Shown: positions 1 to 8,870, counted from the first letter of the stretch. The stretch: DNA of 64,000 nucleotides from Streptomyces qinglanensis (GCF_900111245.1 NZ_FOGO01000007.1:1-64000), one strand, 5' to 3'. The notes: generated by a model not told the origin, from the sequence alone. Numbers and translations: made by a program.

Positions 1-70
1 CATCGTCGCCGCCTGCAACTACGCCGCCGACCGCTACGGCAGCATGGACAACGTCGACTCCGCCTACTGA
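1..70 (+). CDS. C-terminal end of an unidentified protein
   Basis: An open frame enters from before the window (codons in phase from position 2) and stops with TGA at 68-70. Only 22 residues are visible, ending in ADRYGSMDNVDSAY. The tail loosely resembles the ends of secreted cell-wall-acting proteins of Streptomyces, where a YGS motif is common, but this is too little to assign a function. It is followed by a terminator-like hairpin, which supports this being a genuine gene end. Confidence 0.6.
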   Translation, partial: IVAACNYAADRYGSMDNVDSAY

Positions 71-146
71 CAACACCCCCCCACACACGCCCACACGCCC
101 ACACGCCCACCGGCACCACACCAGCACCACCGCCACACCCCCCCCA

Positions 147-184
147 GGGAGCGGGCGGGAGGAACACCCCTCCCACCCGCTCCC
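147..184. terminator. Hairpin terminator between convergent genes
   Basis: Arms 147-162 and 169-184 pair over 16 positions with one mismatch around a 6-base loop. It lies between the end of the partial gene at 70 and the end of the minus-strand gene at 219, so it could stop transcription from both sides. No U-run is needed in actinomycetes. Confidence 0.6.
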
Positions 185-218
185 TCGTGCGTCCGGGGCG
201 GGCGGTGAGCGAGCCGCC

Positions 219-1118
219 TCAACCGGCGCTGCCCCGCTCCGCGTAGTAGTGGGTGAGCACCGCCTCGGCTCCGGAGCCCTGGGCGGTGACGATGCGTTGG
301 TGGCGGGCCGCTCGAAGGTCACCCGCGACCAGGAGGCGGGGGTGTTGGGCCGCGGGCGGGCAGTAGCCGTCGGGGCCGGGCGCGAGGTCGCCGTCGAGTG
401 GCGCGGCGCGGGAGCCGAGGTTGCCGAACAACGCCCGGGTCCGGACCTCGTGCACCCGGCCGTCGGTGCACCGCGCCGCGATCCGGTAGCCGCTGTCCAG
501 GGACACCACGGTGGCGTGCTCGACCTCGTACAGCCGTACCCGGGCGTCGTCGGCGACCTCCGTCGTCTTGTACGCGTCTCCCGCCGGGTGCAGTACCTCC
601 AGCCGCGCAGCGGCCTCGGGGCGGGTCCGCAGCCAGGTACCGAGCGGACGGTCGGCACCGAGCACCACGGCCGGATCCCCCGCCCCGACGTCCGCGGCTC
701 GTGCCCTCCACAGCGGCGGCGGCCGCAGCCCCTCCGGGGCCTCGATCCACGCCGCGTGCCCGGGGGTCAGCGCGGTGGCCCCGGTGGCCACCAGCACGGC
801 GCCCGCGGTGAGCGTGCGGCCGTCCGCGAGGACGGTCTCGGCCCGGTCCCGGTGGGCTCGCACCCGGAGGGCGCGCGCCTGCAGGAGGGTGCACCGGCCG
901 GTCTCCCGCGCCCGTTCGACGTCCGCGGCGAGCGCCCGGGCGAGGGCGGTGCCGTCGCTCCAGCCTCCGGGGACGTTCTCCAGCGCGCCGATGTCCCACG
1001 CCTTGCCACCCACCCGGTCGGCCTCGACGAGGACCGAGCGCAGACCCAGCCCGGCCGCCATGAGCACCGCCGCGACCCCCGCCGGTCCGGCGCCGACGAC
1101 CACCAGTTCCGGGTCCAC
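219..1118 (-). CDS. Thioredoxin-reductase-like FAD/NAD(P) oxidoreductase
   Basis: A 299-residue flavoprotein of the small pyridine nucleotide-disulfide oxidoreductase family. The N-terminus has the FAD-binding dinucleotide fold (VVVGAGPAGVAA, about residues 5-17), and an ATG-type motif (VLVATGATAL) lies near the middle. Near the C-terminus LLVAGDLRAARHQRIVTAQG matches the second FAD contact of thioredoxin-reductase-like enzymes. The redox CxxC of true thioredoxin reductases is not visible, so a ferredoxin/flavodoxin reductase-like or orphan function is more likely. The GTG start at 1118 was chosen because AAGGAG sits five bases upstream and it begins right before the FAD fold; longer readings have no good ribosome site. 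It is divergent from the prolyl oligopeptidase gene. Confidence 0.75.
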   Translation of the reverse strand: MDPELVVVGAGPAGVAAVLMAAGLGLRSVLVEADRVGGKAWDIGALENVPGGWSDGTALARALAADVERARETGRCTLLQARALRVRAHRDRAETVLADGRTLTAGAVLVATGATALTPGHAAWIEAPEGLRPPPLWRARAADVGAGDPAVVLGADRPLGTWLRTRPEAAARLEVLHPAGDAYKTTEVADDARVRLYEVEHATVVSLDSGYRIAARCTDGRVHEVRTRALFGNLGSRAAPLDGDLAPGPDGYCPPAAQHPRLLVAGDLRAARHQRIVTAQGSGAEAVLTHYYAERGSAG

Positions 1119-1252
1119 GCACACTCCTTCGTCCGCGCTCCGCCCGCCGGGCCGCTCCCGGCGTGCCGTGCCCCCACACGGTCCCATCCCCGACGCGGGC
1201 GGCCCGGTCCCCGGTCCGGCCGGTACCCGCTGCAAGGGACAATCGTGCGGTG

Positions 1253-3301
1253 ATGGACGACGACCCGTATCTGTGGCTGGAAGAGATCGAGGGCGACGCC
1301 GCGCTCGACTGGGTGCACGCGCGCAACGCGGAGACCGTGGCGGAACTGACCGCCGATCCCGGGTTCGAGACGCTGCGCGGTGAGGTGCGGGAGGTCCTGA
1401 GCGATCCCGCGCGGATTCCGTACGTCAGGCGCCGGGGGCCGCATCTGTACAACTTCTGGCGCGACGCCGGCCACCTCAGAGGAGTGTGGCGGCGCACCAC
1501 CCTGGAGGAGTACCGGCTGCCGGAACCGCGCTGGGAGACCCTGCTGGATCTGGACGCGCTGGCCGCGGCCGAGGACGTGCCCTGGGTGTGGGCGGGCGCC
1601 TCGGTGCGGCGGCCGGATCTGGGGCGGGCGCTGGTGGAGCTGTCCCGGGACGGGGCGGACGCCACGGTCGTACGGGAGTACGACCTGGAGGCCCGTGCGT
1701 TCGTGGGGGACGGGGAACACGGCTTCGTACTGCCGGAAGCCAAGAGCTCCGTCGGCTGGATCGACGAGGACCACCTCTTCGTCGGCACCGACACCGGCCC
1801 GGGTTCGCTGACCGCGTCCGGCTATCCGCGCACCGTGCGGCGGTGGCGGCGCGGCACCCCGCTCGCCGAGGCCCCGGTCGTCTTCGAGGGGCGGGAGGAG
1901 GACGTGTCGGTCGCCGCCTGGCACGACCCCACGCCGGGGTTCGAGCGGAGCCTGGCCGCCCGGAACCGGGACTTCTGGCACCGCGAACTCTTCCTGCTGG
2001 GGCCGGACGACACTCCGGTGCGGATCGAGGTGCCGGACGACTCCCTGGCCCGGGTGCACCGCCAGTGGCTGCTGGTGCGGCTGCGCTCGCCCTGGCTGGA
2101 CCGGCCCGCCGGAGCGCTGCTGGCCTTCGGCTTCGACGCGTTCCTGAGCGGCGAGCGGTCGCACGAGGTGCTGTTCACGCCCGACGAGCGCACCGTCCTG
2201 GACGGCTACGCCGCCACCAGGCGCCATGTCGTCCTGGAGACCCTCACCGATGCTTCCTCCAGGCTGCACCTGCTCTCCCCGGACGCGGGCGGCGGCTGGT
2301 CGCGCAGTCCGCTCGGTGAGGTGCCGCCGCTGTCGACGGCCACTGTGACCGCGACCGCTCCGGACGAGGAGGACGAGAACGCGGAAGAGGTCCTCTTCGA
2401 CGTCGACGGGTACCTGCAGCCCTCAGCGCTGTGCCGGGTGGCGGCCGACGCGCCGCAGCCGGAGACGCTGAAGCGGGCACCGGCCCGCTTCTCCGCCGAG
2501 GGGCTGTGCGTACGGCAGCACTTCGCCGTCTCGGCGGACGGGACGCGGGTCCCCTACTTCGTCGTCGGGCCGGAGCACCCGGAGGGGCCGGCCCCGGCGC
2601 TGCTGTACGGCTACGGCGGGTTCGAGGTGTCCCTCACCCCGTCCTACTCCGCGGTGACGGGCCGGACGTGGCTGGAGCGCGGCGGCACCTACGTGGTGGC
2701 GAACATCCGCGGCGGAGGCGAGTACGGTCCCGCGTGGCACCGCGCCGCGCTCGGTGCCGACCGGGACCGGGCCTTCGAGGACTTCGCCGCTGTCGCCCGG
2801 GACCTGACGGCCCGGGGCATCACCGTTCCCGAGCGGCTCGGTGTCGCCGGCGGCAGCAACGGGGGTCTGCTGACGGGCGTCATGCTCACCCGCTGCCCCG
2901 AGCTCTTCGGCGCGGTGGTCGCCGAGGTGCCGCTGCTGGACATGCTGCGCTTCCACAAGCTTCTCGCGGGCAACTCCTGGGTCGCCGAGTACGGGGACCC
3001 CGACGACCCCCGCGAGCGGGCGCATCTGCGGCGCTGGTCGCCGTACCACAATCTGGCCGCCGACCGGCCGTACCCGCCGCTGCTGCTGACGACCTCGACC
3101 CGCGACGACCGGGTGCACCCGGGCCACGCGCGGAAGATGGCCGCCCGAATGCGTGACCTGGGGCTGCCGGTCCGGTATTACGAGAACACCGGGGGCGGGC
3201 ACGCGGGTGCCGCCGACCACGAACAGGCCGCCTTCGTCGAGGCGCTGGTCCACACCTTCCTCTGGACCACCCTGGGCGGCCAGGGCCGGGTGCCGGACTG
3301 A
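1253..3301 (+). CDS. Prolyl oligopeptidase family serine peptidase (S9)
   Basis: A 682-residue cytosolic serine peptidase of family S9A, which cleaves short peptides on the carboxyl side of proline. The N-terminal signature DDPYLWLEEIEG is typical, followed by the beta-propeller region and a C-terminal alpha/beta hydrolase domain. The catalytic triad is visible: Ser535 in GVAGGSNGGLL, Asp in TSTRDDRVHPGH (residues 618-619) and His650 in GGGHAGA. The oxyanion-region YGYGGF motif is also present. The ATG at 1253 has only a weak purine stretch upstream (AAGGG at long spacing). Its stop lies 16 bases from the convergent monooxygenase stop, leaving no room for a separate terminator. Confidence 0.88.
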   Translation: MDDDPYLWLEEIEGDAALDWVHARNAETVAELTADPGFETLRGEVREVLSDPARIPYVRRRGPHLYNFWRDAGHLRGVWRRTTLEEYRLPEPRWETLLDLDALAAAEDVPWVWAGASVRRPDLGRALVELSRDGADATVVREYDLEARAFVGDGEHGFVLPEAKSSVGWIDEDHLFVGTDTGPGSLTASGYPRTVRRWRRGTPLAEAPVVFEGREEDVSVAAWHDPTPGFERSLAARNRDFWHRELFLLGPDDTPVRIEVPDDSLARVHRQWLLVRLRSPWLDRPAGALLAFGFDAFLSGERSHEVLFTPDERTVLDGYAATRRHVVLETLTDASSRLHLLSPDAGGGWSRSPLGEVPPLSTATVTATAPDEEDENAEEVLFDVDGYLQPSALCRVAADAPQPETLKRAPARFSAEGLCVRQHFAVSADGTRVPYFVVGPEHPEGPAPALLYGYGGFEVSLTPSYSAVTGRTWLERGGTYVVANIRGGGEYGPAWHRAALGADRDRAFEDFAAVARDLTARGITVPERLGVAGGSNGGLLTGVMLTRCPELFGAVVAEVPLLDMLRFHKLLAGNSWVAEYGDPDDPRERAHLRRWSPYHNLAADRPYPPLLLTTSTRDDRVHPGHARKMAARMRDLGLPVRYYENTGGGHAGAADHEQAAFVEALVHTFLWTTLGGQGRVPD

Positions 3302-3317
3302 GCCGGGGCCCGGCGCC

Positions 3318-4787
3318 TCAGCCCAGATGCGCCTGGAGCGCCTCGCGGACGGCGTCCGGGCCGGGCGCCTCGGCGGCCCAGGCCGCGTACCCGTCGGGGC
3401 GGACCAGGAGGGCGGTGCGGCGGTCGCCCGCCCAGTGCCGTACGGCCAGCGGGCCTGTTTCCCCGGCGGCGGGGGGCGTTGCCGCCTTCGGGGCGATCAG
3501 GACGAACCGGCCGCCGCGGAGGGCCTCGTGGAGTCGGCTGCCGTCCGCGAGGCGCACATCGGGGACGCGGCGGCCGGTGAGCCGGTGGGAGCCGCGCGGG
3601 GCCGGGTAGCGGTAGCCGATGCCGGTGATCCGTCCGGTGACCGCGCGGCGGGCCGGGCCGACGGTGTCGAGGACGGTGGTCAGCACCCCGCGCGCGGCCC
3701 GCGCCCAGGGGGTCTTCGCCATGGCGAGCCGGACGATTCCGCCGCTGCTGCGCAGCACGGAGGCACCGACGGGGTGCCGTTCGGAGTGGTACGTGTCGAG
3801 CAGTGCGTCGGCGGCGTGCCCGGCCGCGACCCGGGCGAGCTTCCAGCCGAGGTTCGCTGCGTCCTGCAGCCCGGTGTTCATCCCCTGGCCGCCGGCGGGG
3901 GTGTGGACGTGGGCGGCGTCGCCCGCCAGGAAGACCCGGCCGACACGGTAGGCGGGTGCCTGGCGCTCGTCGCTGTGGAAGCGGGACATCCAGCGCGCGT
4001 CGTACATCCCGAAGTCCCGCCCGAGTGCACGGCGGGTGATCTCCTTGACCTCGTCGAGTGCGACTTCCTCGTGATCGGGGACGGCCCGGCCGCGGTGCCA
4101 CCCGATGACCCGGTGGTAGCCGTCGCCGAACGGCGCGATGAAGGCGAAGGCGTCGCCGACGGCGTCGACGGTGAGGAGCGACTCGGGCTGCTCGGCCAGT
4201 CGCACGTCGGCCAGCACGACGGACTTGATGACGGAGCGGCCGGGGAAGGGCAGTCCGACCGCCTCGCGTACGGCGCTGCGCATCCCGTCGGTGCCGACCA
4301 CGTAGGAAGCCCGGAGGGTCCCGGGGTCCGCGGCCGGTCCGCGTACGTGGACCGACACACCGTCCGCGTCCTGGGTCAGCCCGGTCAGTTCGGTCTCGTA
4401 CCGGAAGTCGGCACCGGCGTCGACGGCGCGCCGGTGCAGGACCTTCTCGACCTCGTACTGCGGGAGGACCAGGAGGTGGTTGAAGCGGCTGGGAAGGGTG
4501 TCCAGGCCGATGGACAGCTTCCCGAAGAGGCGCAGCCGCTCCAGAGGCCGGCCGACGGCCTCCAGGTCGTCGGCGAGTGCCCGCGCGTCGAGGAGTTCGA
4601 GGGTGCGGGCGTGCAGGACGAAGGCGCGGGAGAGATTGCTGATCCCCTCGCCGCGCTTCTCCAGGACGGTCACCGGGATGCCCGCCGCGGCCAGATCGCC
4701 GGCGAGGAGGAGACCGGTGGGGCCGGCGCCGACAACGATCACGGTGCGGGTGCCGCGGGTGGTGCCGGATTCAGCCGTGCTGCTCAT
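3318..4787 (-). CDS. FAD-dependent aromatic monooxygenase
   Basis: A 489-residue group A flavoprotein monooxygenase of the PheA/TfdB/PgaE type, which hydroxylates aromatic compounds using NAD(P)H and O2. The N-terminal GxGxxG FAD motif (VIVVGAGPTGLLLAGDLA) and the second FAD motif (VFLAGDAAHVHTPAGGQGMN) are intact, and the C-terminal thioredoxin-like domain is present. Relatives include rifampicin monooxygenase and polyketide tailoring hydroxylases. The ATG at 4787 is preceded by AGGAGG. The gene is divergent from a TetR repressor over a multi-palindrome operator, so it is probably induced by an aromatic ligand, as in self-protection or detoxification. Confidence 0.85.
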   Translation of the reverse strand: MSSTAESGTTRGTRTVIVVGAGPTGLLLAGDLAAAGIPVTVLEKRGEGISNLSRAFVLHARTLELLDARALADDLEAVGRPLERLRLFGKLSIGLDTLPSRFNHLLVLPQYEVEKVLHRRAVDAGADFRYETELTGLTQDADGVSVHVRGPAADPGTLRASYVVGTDGMRSAVREAVGLPFPGRSVIKSVVLADVRLAEQPESLLTVDAVGDAFAFIAPFGDGYHRVIGWHRGRAVPDHEEVALDEVKEITRRALGRDFGMYDARWMSRFHSDERQAPAYRVGRVFLAGDAAHVHTPAGGQGMNTGLQDAANLGWKLARVAAGHAADALLDTYHSERHPVGASVLRSSGGIVRLAMAKTPWARAARGVLTTVLDTVGPARRAVTGRITGIGYRYPAPRGSHRLTGRRVPDVRLADGSRLHEALRGGRFVLIAPKAATPPAAGETGPLAVRHWAGDRRTALLVRPDGYAAWAAEAPGPDAVREALQAHLG

Positions 4788-4805
4788 CAGGACCTCCTGG
4801 ACTGC

Positions 4806-4897
4806 CAACGACTGTTGGCCAACGCTCGTTGACCTCGTGGCGGCAACACTAGGACCCGCGGCGAAAGACGTCAACGCTTGTTGGCCAACGATTGTTG
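4806..4897. promoter_or_regulatory. Four-palindrome operator between monooxygenase and TetR genes
   Basis: Four copies of the 12-base palindrome CAACGNNNGTTG are present at 4806-4817, 4820-4831, 4872-4883 and 4886-4897. They form two pairs, each with a 14-base period, 66 bases apart. One pair abuts the monooxygenase start and the other overlaps the region just before the TetR start. This fits a TetR dimer-of-dimers site at each divergent promoter. Confidence 0.85.
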
Positions 4898-4913
4898 GCA
4901 TACGCTCGCAGAC

Positions 4914-5498
4914 GTGACCCGAAGCAAGCCCCCCGCCCCCGCCGCCTCTCGGCGCTCCGCCACGACCCGGACCGCCATCCTCGACGCCGCCCGCGAACGC
5001 TTCGCCGCCGACGGCTACGAGCGGGCGACGATCCGCGCCATCGCCAGGGACGCCGGTATCGATCCGTCCATGGTGATGCGCTACTACGGCAACAAGGAGG
5101 GGCTGTTCGCCGCCGCCGTCGCCGTGGACCTCGAACTGCCGGCTCCGGGTGCCCTGCCGCGCGAACGCATCGGTCACGCCCTGGTGGCGCACTTCCTCCG
5201 GATGTGGGAAGACGACGGAGAACTCACGGCGCTGCTCCGGGTCGGCGCGACCAACGAGGCCGGAGCAGCGCGCATGCAGCACATCTTCCAGGAGCAGCTC
5301 CTCCCCGTCGTACGGGAGATGCACCCCGACCCGGAGCAGGCCGCGGTACGGGCCGCGCTGGCCGCATCCCAACTGCTGGGCCTCGGACTGACCCGCTACG
5401 TGCTGCGGCTGCCGCCGGCCGTGGCGCTGGACCGCGAGGAGATCGTGGCGTGGCTGGGGCCCACGCTGCAGCGCTATCTGACCGCGGCCCACCCGTAG
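4914..5498 (+). CDS. TetR-family transcriptional repressor
   Basis: A 194-residue regulator with an N-terminal TetR helix-turn-helix (ILDAARERFAADGYERATIRAIARDAGID, then a YYGNKEGLF recognition helix) and a variable ligand-binding C-terminal domain with the TetR_C_17-like feature of many actinomycete repressors. It most likely represses both itself and the divergent flavin monooxygenase by binding the four CAACGNNNGTTG palindromes. The GTG at 4914 was preferred over a TTG at 4878 because the latter lies inside the operator and has no ribosome site. The transcript may have little or no leader. Confidence 0.85.
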   Translation: MTRSKPPAPAASRRSATTRTAILDAARERFAADGYERATIRAIARDAGIDPSMVMRYYGNKEGLFAAAVAVDLELPAPGALPRERIGHALVAHFLRMWEDDGELTALLRVGATNEAGAARMQHIFQEQLLPVVREMHPDPEQAAVRAALAASQLLGLGLTRYVLRLPPAVALDREEIVAWLGPTLQRYLTAAHP

Positions 5499-5501
5499 GC
5501 G

Positions 5502-5545
5502 GCGGGCGGGCCCCGTCCGCCGATCCGTCGGCCCGGCCCGCCCGC
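5502..5545. terminator. Possible convergent terminator
   Basis: Perfect 11-base G+C arms at 5502-5512 and 5535-5545 flank a 22-base loop, between the stop of the TetR gene and the stop of the convergent GH3 gene. Confidence 0.4.
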
Positions 5546-5600
5546 GCGGGAGCGGACGGACTCCGGTGTGCGCCTCAAGGACGCCGGGAGGCGCCGCCCT

Positions 5601-7184
5601 TCAGGCCGCCCCGGGCACACTCCCGGAGACAGCGGCCCGAGGGGCCGCCCCGGCTGTCGGTGCGGCCACCGGTTCCCGGTCGCCTGCCAGCACCTCGGCC
5701 GCGGCCACCCCGGAGGCGGCACTGGCGCCGTGGGTGTAGATCTGCGCGGCGCCCTCGGCGGTGGCTCCGGGCAGCCCCATCTCCACCACGATCGCGTCCG
5801 GCCGCGCGGCGGTGAGGGCGGCGGCCGCCCGGCTCATCCACGCGTGCCGCGACGCGTCCCGGACCACCACGACCAGTGGTCGCCCCGCGGCGGGCGCCAG
5901 TGCGCAGCCCTCCAGCGTGACGGTGCGCTCCTGCAGTTCGTCGCCGCGCACCCGCACGGAGGTGGTACCCGGAAGCCGCTCCTGCAACGGAGCCGCGACA
6001 CCCCACGGGGTCTGGTCGCCGATGGCCATGTTGGTGACCGGTGCCAGCTCCACCACGTGCGGCGCGGCGCGCAGCGGCAGGCGCTCCCCGGCCGCCCCGC
6101 CGAGCCGGACGGCACGGCGGGCGGCGACACGGCCGATGTCCTCACCCGTCTCCCCGGCGCTCCGGTCGGCCCGCAGCCGTGCCGACCACTCGGCGAACTC
6201 CGCGACCCGGCCCGCTGCTTCGGCCAGCCGCTCCTCGGACAGGCCACCGTCGGCGACGGCACCGGCCAGGGCCTCGACCAGTTGCCCGGCAGTGGCCTCC
6301 TCGGCGCTCTCCCCGCCGACGCAGATGGCGTCCACCCCGGCCGCGACGGCCCGCACTGCCGCCCCCTCGATCCCGTAGCGCCGGGTGACGGCACCCATTT
6401 CGATGGCGTCGCTGACGATCAGGCCGTCGAAGCCCAGCTCCCGCCGCAGGAGCCCTTCGAGGACGGGCCGGCTGAGGGTGGCCGGGAGCTCGGAGTCGTA
6501 GGCGGGGACCAGCAGATGACCGCTCATGACCGCGCGGACACCGGCCTGGAGCGCGGCCCGGAACGGGGGCAGCGCCTGCGCGGCGATCTCGGCGGCGTCG
6601 GCACCGTAGGTGGGCAGTTCGTGGTGCGAGTCGGCGGCGACGTCACCGTGCCCGGGGAAGTGCTTGACGCAGGCGGCCACGCCCGACGACTGGAGTCCGC
6701 GGATCCACCCGGCGGTGTGGCGGGAGACCAGCTCGGGGACCGCACCGAAGGAGCGGACCCCGATGACAGGGTTGTCGGGGTTGGAGTTGACGTCCGCACT
6801 GGGCGCGTAGTCCAGGCTCACTCCCGCGGAGCGCAGTTGGCGGCCCAGGTCGGCGGCGACGGCCTCGGTCAGCTCCGGGTCGTCGACGGTGCCGAGGGCG
6901 AAGTTGCCCGGCCTCGTGGAGCCGGTGGCCCACTCCATCCTGGTGACGTCGCCCGCCTCCTCGTCGACGGCGACGACGAGCTCGGGGTTCTCCGCGCGGA
7001 GCCGGGCCGTCAGCCGGGCGACCTGGTCGGGGGAGGCGATGTTGCGGGAGAAGAGCACGACGGAGGCCAGGCCGTCGCCGATCTCGCGCAGGATCCAGTC
7101 GGGCGCCTCGGTGCCGACGAATCCCGGCTGCAGGACGGAGAGCGCGAGTCGGCGCAACTCGCTGCTGTGCTTCTTGGCGGACAT
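5601..7184 (-). CDS. Glycoside hydrolase family 3 beta-N-acetylglucosaminidase
   Basis: A 527-residue GH3 enzyme, probably an intracellular exo-beta-N-acetylglucosaminidase (NagZ-like) that releases GlcNAc from chitin or peptidoglycan fragments. The NagZ-type catalytic loop KHFPGHGDVAADSHHELP carries the Asp-His dyad, and the nucleophile aspartate is in GFDGLIVSDAIEMG. No signal peptide is visible at MSAKKHSSELRR. The C-terminal half is a GH3_C-like domain. The ATG at 7184 has AAAGG upstream. A dre-like DasR site lies about 70 bases upstream, which fits control by the GlcNAc regulator DasR. Confidence 0.85.
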   Translation of the reverse strand: MSAKKHSSELRRLALSVLQPGFVGTEAPDWILREIGDGLASVVLFSRNIASPDQVARLTARLRAENPELVVAVDEEAGDVTRMEWATGSTRPGNFALGTVDDPELTEAVAADLGRQLRSAGVSLDYAPSADVNSNPDNPVIGVRSFGAVPELVSRHTAGWIRGLQSSGVAACVKHFPGHGDVAADSHHELPTYGADAAEIAAQALPPFRAALQAGVRAVMSGHLLVPAYDSELPATLSRPVLEGLLRRELGFDGLIVSDAIEMGAVTRRYGIEGAAVRAVAAGVDAICVGGESAEEATAGQLVEALAGAVADGGLSEERLAEAAGRVAEFAEWSARLRADRSAGETGEDIGRVAARRAVRLGGAAGERLPLRAAPHVVELAPVTNMAIGDQTPWGVAAPLQERLPGTTSVRVRGDELQERTVTLEGCALAPAAGRPLVVVVRDASRHAWMSRAAAALTAARPDAIVVEMGLPGATAEGAAQIYTHGASAASGVAAAEVLAGDREPVAAPTAGAAPRAAVSGSVPGAA

Positions 7185-7252
7185 CGACCGCGCCTTTCGG
7201 TGGGACCGGTACGTCGGCGACGGCAGGAAGCGGTTCCGCGCCGTCGATCATC

Positions 7253-7266
7253 TTGGTATAGACCAA
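7253..7266. promoter_or_regulatory. dre-like DasR operator upstream of the GH3 gene
   Basis: TTGGTATAGACCAA matches the core of the known DasR element TGGTCTAGACCA at 11 of 12 positions. It sits 69-82 bases upstream of the GH3 N-acetylglucosaminidase start, a typical DasR target. Confidence 0.75.
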
Positions 7267-7391
7267 CGCTGTACGCCCCAGATTAACCACACGCGTCAAG
7301 GGTGGTTCCGCACCGTCGAGAGCCGGGCACCGGCGCCGCACATCGCCGCACCGGCCATCGGGCCCCGGGTCGGCGGGAGTTGACATTCGAT

Positions 7392-7405
7392 TTGGTCTAG
7401 TCCAA
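7392..7405. promoter_or_regulatory. Second dre-like DasR operator, facing the dioxygenase operon
   Basis: TTGGTCTAGTCCAA again matches the DasR core at 11 of 12 positions. It lies 33 bases before a strong ribosome site and mini-ORF, and about 340 bases before the PhyH-dioxygenase operon. Two dre sites in one divergent region suggest that both transcripts respond to GlcNAc status. Confidence 0.7.
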
Positions 7406-7437
7406 CTTTGGTGGGGCGCGAGCCAAAGGAGAGACAC

Positions 7438-7506
7438 ATGTGGCACGCGTTCCGCTTCGCGGCGGAGCGCCCCGCATCGCTGCGCCTCCGGACCGTCGCA
7501 ACGTGA
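7438..7506 (+). CDS. 22-codon mini-ORF with strong ribosome site (possible leader peptide)
   Basis: ATG at 7438 is preceded by AAAGGAG at ideal spacing and opens a 22-codon frame (MWHAFRFAAERP..., ending RTVAT) that stops at 7506. It is the only strong ribosome-binding site between the dre element and the dioxygenase gene. It could be a leader peptide, a small regulatory protein, or the decayed start of a former DasR-controlled gene. I do not recognise the peptide. The following stretch to 7745 shows no convincing gene. Confidence 0.45.
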   Translation: MWHAFRFAAERPASLRLRTVAT

Positions 7507-7745
7507 CCCGCCCGTGGACCGGGGGACGGTCGCGGGCGCCCGCCGTCCGCAACCGGCGACCGCCGCCGAGCGCCCCGCCGGGCCCCTGCCCTCCGCGCCG
7601 CAACCCGGCCGCGAACCGCACACCTGCCACCCGGCCGGTCACACGCCACCGCACACCCACCCGGACGTACGACTACCGCACACCCACCGGACGTACGACT
7701 GCCGCTCGCCCTCCCGGGGACGGCAGTGAGCACCTGGAGCACCGC

Positions 7746-8870
7746 ATGGCGACGTCTGACCCCTACCTTTATCGAGCCGCATCGAACATCCCCTACTTCA
7801 GCGCGGACGGCGACACCTACCTGGCGCGGACGCCGCTGCGCGAACTCCGCAAGACCCGCCCCCTCCGGGTGCTGTCCGAGGAGGACTTCACCTTCTGGCA
7901 GACCTACGGCTACATCGTGGTGAAGGAGGCGATCCCCGCCCCGGCCGCCCGGCGGCTGCTGGACTTCGCCTGGGACTTCCAAGGACTCGACCCCGACCGT
8001 CCGGAGACCTGGTACCAGGAGCGCGCGTTCCGTTCCGACCTGGAACGGGAGCTGCACATCTACGGATTCGTCGAGGCGTACCACCACCAGCTCATCTGGG
8101 ACAGCCGCCAGACCCAGCGGGTGTACGACGCCTTCGTCGACGTGTGGGACTGCGAGGAGCTGTGGGTCACCCTGGACCGGCTCAACCTCAATCCGCCCAA
8201 CGTCCGCAACCGCGACCGGGCCCTGATCGAGCGCCGGGAGCGGGGCTTCGACATCGAGCTCCACTGGGACATCGACACCTCGCTCGGCGTACCGCCGCAG
8301 CGGGTGCAGGGCGTCATCGCGCTCAACGACACCGAACCGGCGCTGGGCGGCTTCCAGTGCTGCCCCGAACTCTTCCGGCGGTTCGACCGCTGGAAAGCTT
8401 TGCAGCCGGAGGACCGCGACCCGATCCGGCCCGCGGTCGACCGGCGGGAGATGCCCGTGGTGCGGCCCGAACTGGCGGCCGGGGACCTGCTCATCTGGAA
8501 CGGGCTGCTCGCGCACGGAGTCGCGCCCAACACCTCAGAGCAGGGAGTGCGCTCGGTCCAGTACCTGTCGATGATGCCCGCGCTGGAGAGCCACCGCAGC
8601 CTGCGGCAGTCGCGGACCGGCTCCTGGCGCCACCTCAGCACTCCGGACTGGAACCCGACCCTGGTCGGTGACCCGGACCGGCACGAGTCCCAGCGGTACG
8701 GACCGGCCGAACTCACCGGACTGGGCGCCAGGCTGCTGGGGCTGGAGTCCTGGCACGGCCCGGACGGCGGCACCGGCACCGGCACCGGCACTCGCGAAGG
8801 CACCGGCGAGAGCGAAGGCACCGAGACCACCGCGGCCACCGGGGAAGAGACATGCGCCGTATCTGTCTGA
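7746..8870 (+). CDS. Phytanoyl-CoA dioxygenase (PhyH) family Fe(II)/2-oxoglutarate oxygenase
   Basis: A 374-residue non-haem iron oxygenase that probably hydroxylates or otherwise oxidises a small-molecule intermediate. The iron ligands fit His173 and Asp175 (ELHWDID) with distal His257 (LLIWNGLLAHGVAPN), and Arg269 is a candidate 2-oxoglutarate anchor. The last 50 residues are a low-complexity Gly/Thr/Glu tail outside the catalytic fold, encoded by a GGCACC-rich repeat. The ATG at 7746 has CTGGAG upstream. Its stop overlaps the next gene's start, so it leads a five-gene operon through 13245. The substrate is unknown; the neighbours point to a modified amino acid or amine. Confidence 0.82.
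   Translation: MATSDPYLYRAASNIPYFSADGDTYLARTPLRELRKTRPLRVLSEEDFTFWQTYGYIVVKEAIPAPAARRLLDFAWDFQGLDPDRPETWYQERAFRSDLERELHIYGFVEAYHHQLIWDSRQTQRVYDAFVDVWDCEELWVTLDRLNLNPPNVRNRDRALIERRERGFDIELHWDIDTSLGVPPQRVQGVIALNDTEPALGGFQCCPELFRRFDRWKALQPEDRDPIRPAVDRREMPVVRPELAAGDLLIWNGLLAHGVAPNTSEQGVRSVQYLSMMPALESHRSLRQSRTGSWRHLSTPDWNPTLVGDPDRHESQRYGPAELTGLGARLLGLESWHGPDGGTGTGTGTREGTGESEGTETTAATGEETCAVSV

Noticed and set aside
319-1794. Long minus-strand open frame across the reductase and peptidase genes
   Set aside because: Arg/Gly/Pro-rich translation typical of antisense frames in very GC-rich DNA; overlaps two well-supported genes.
4878-4913. Longer TetR start at a TTG
   Set aside because: It lies inside an operator palindrome and has no ribosome site; the GTG at 4914 directly precedes the expected N-terminus.
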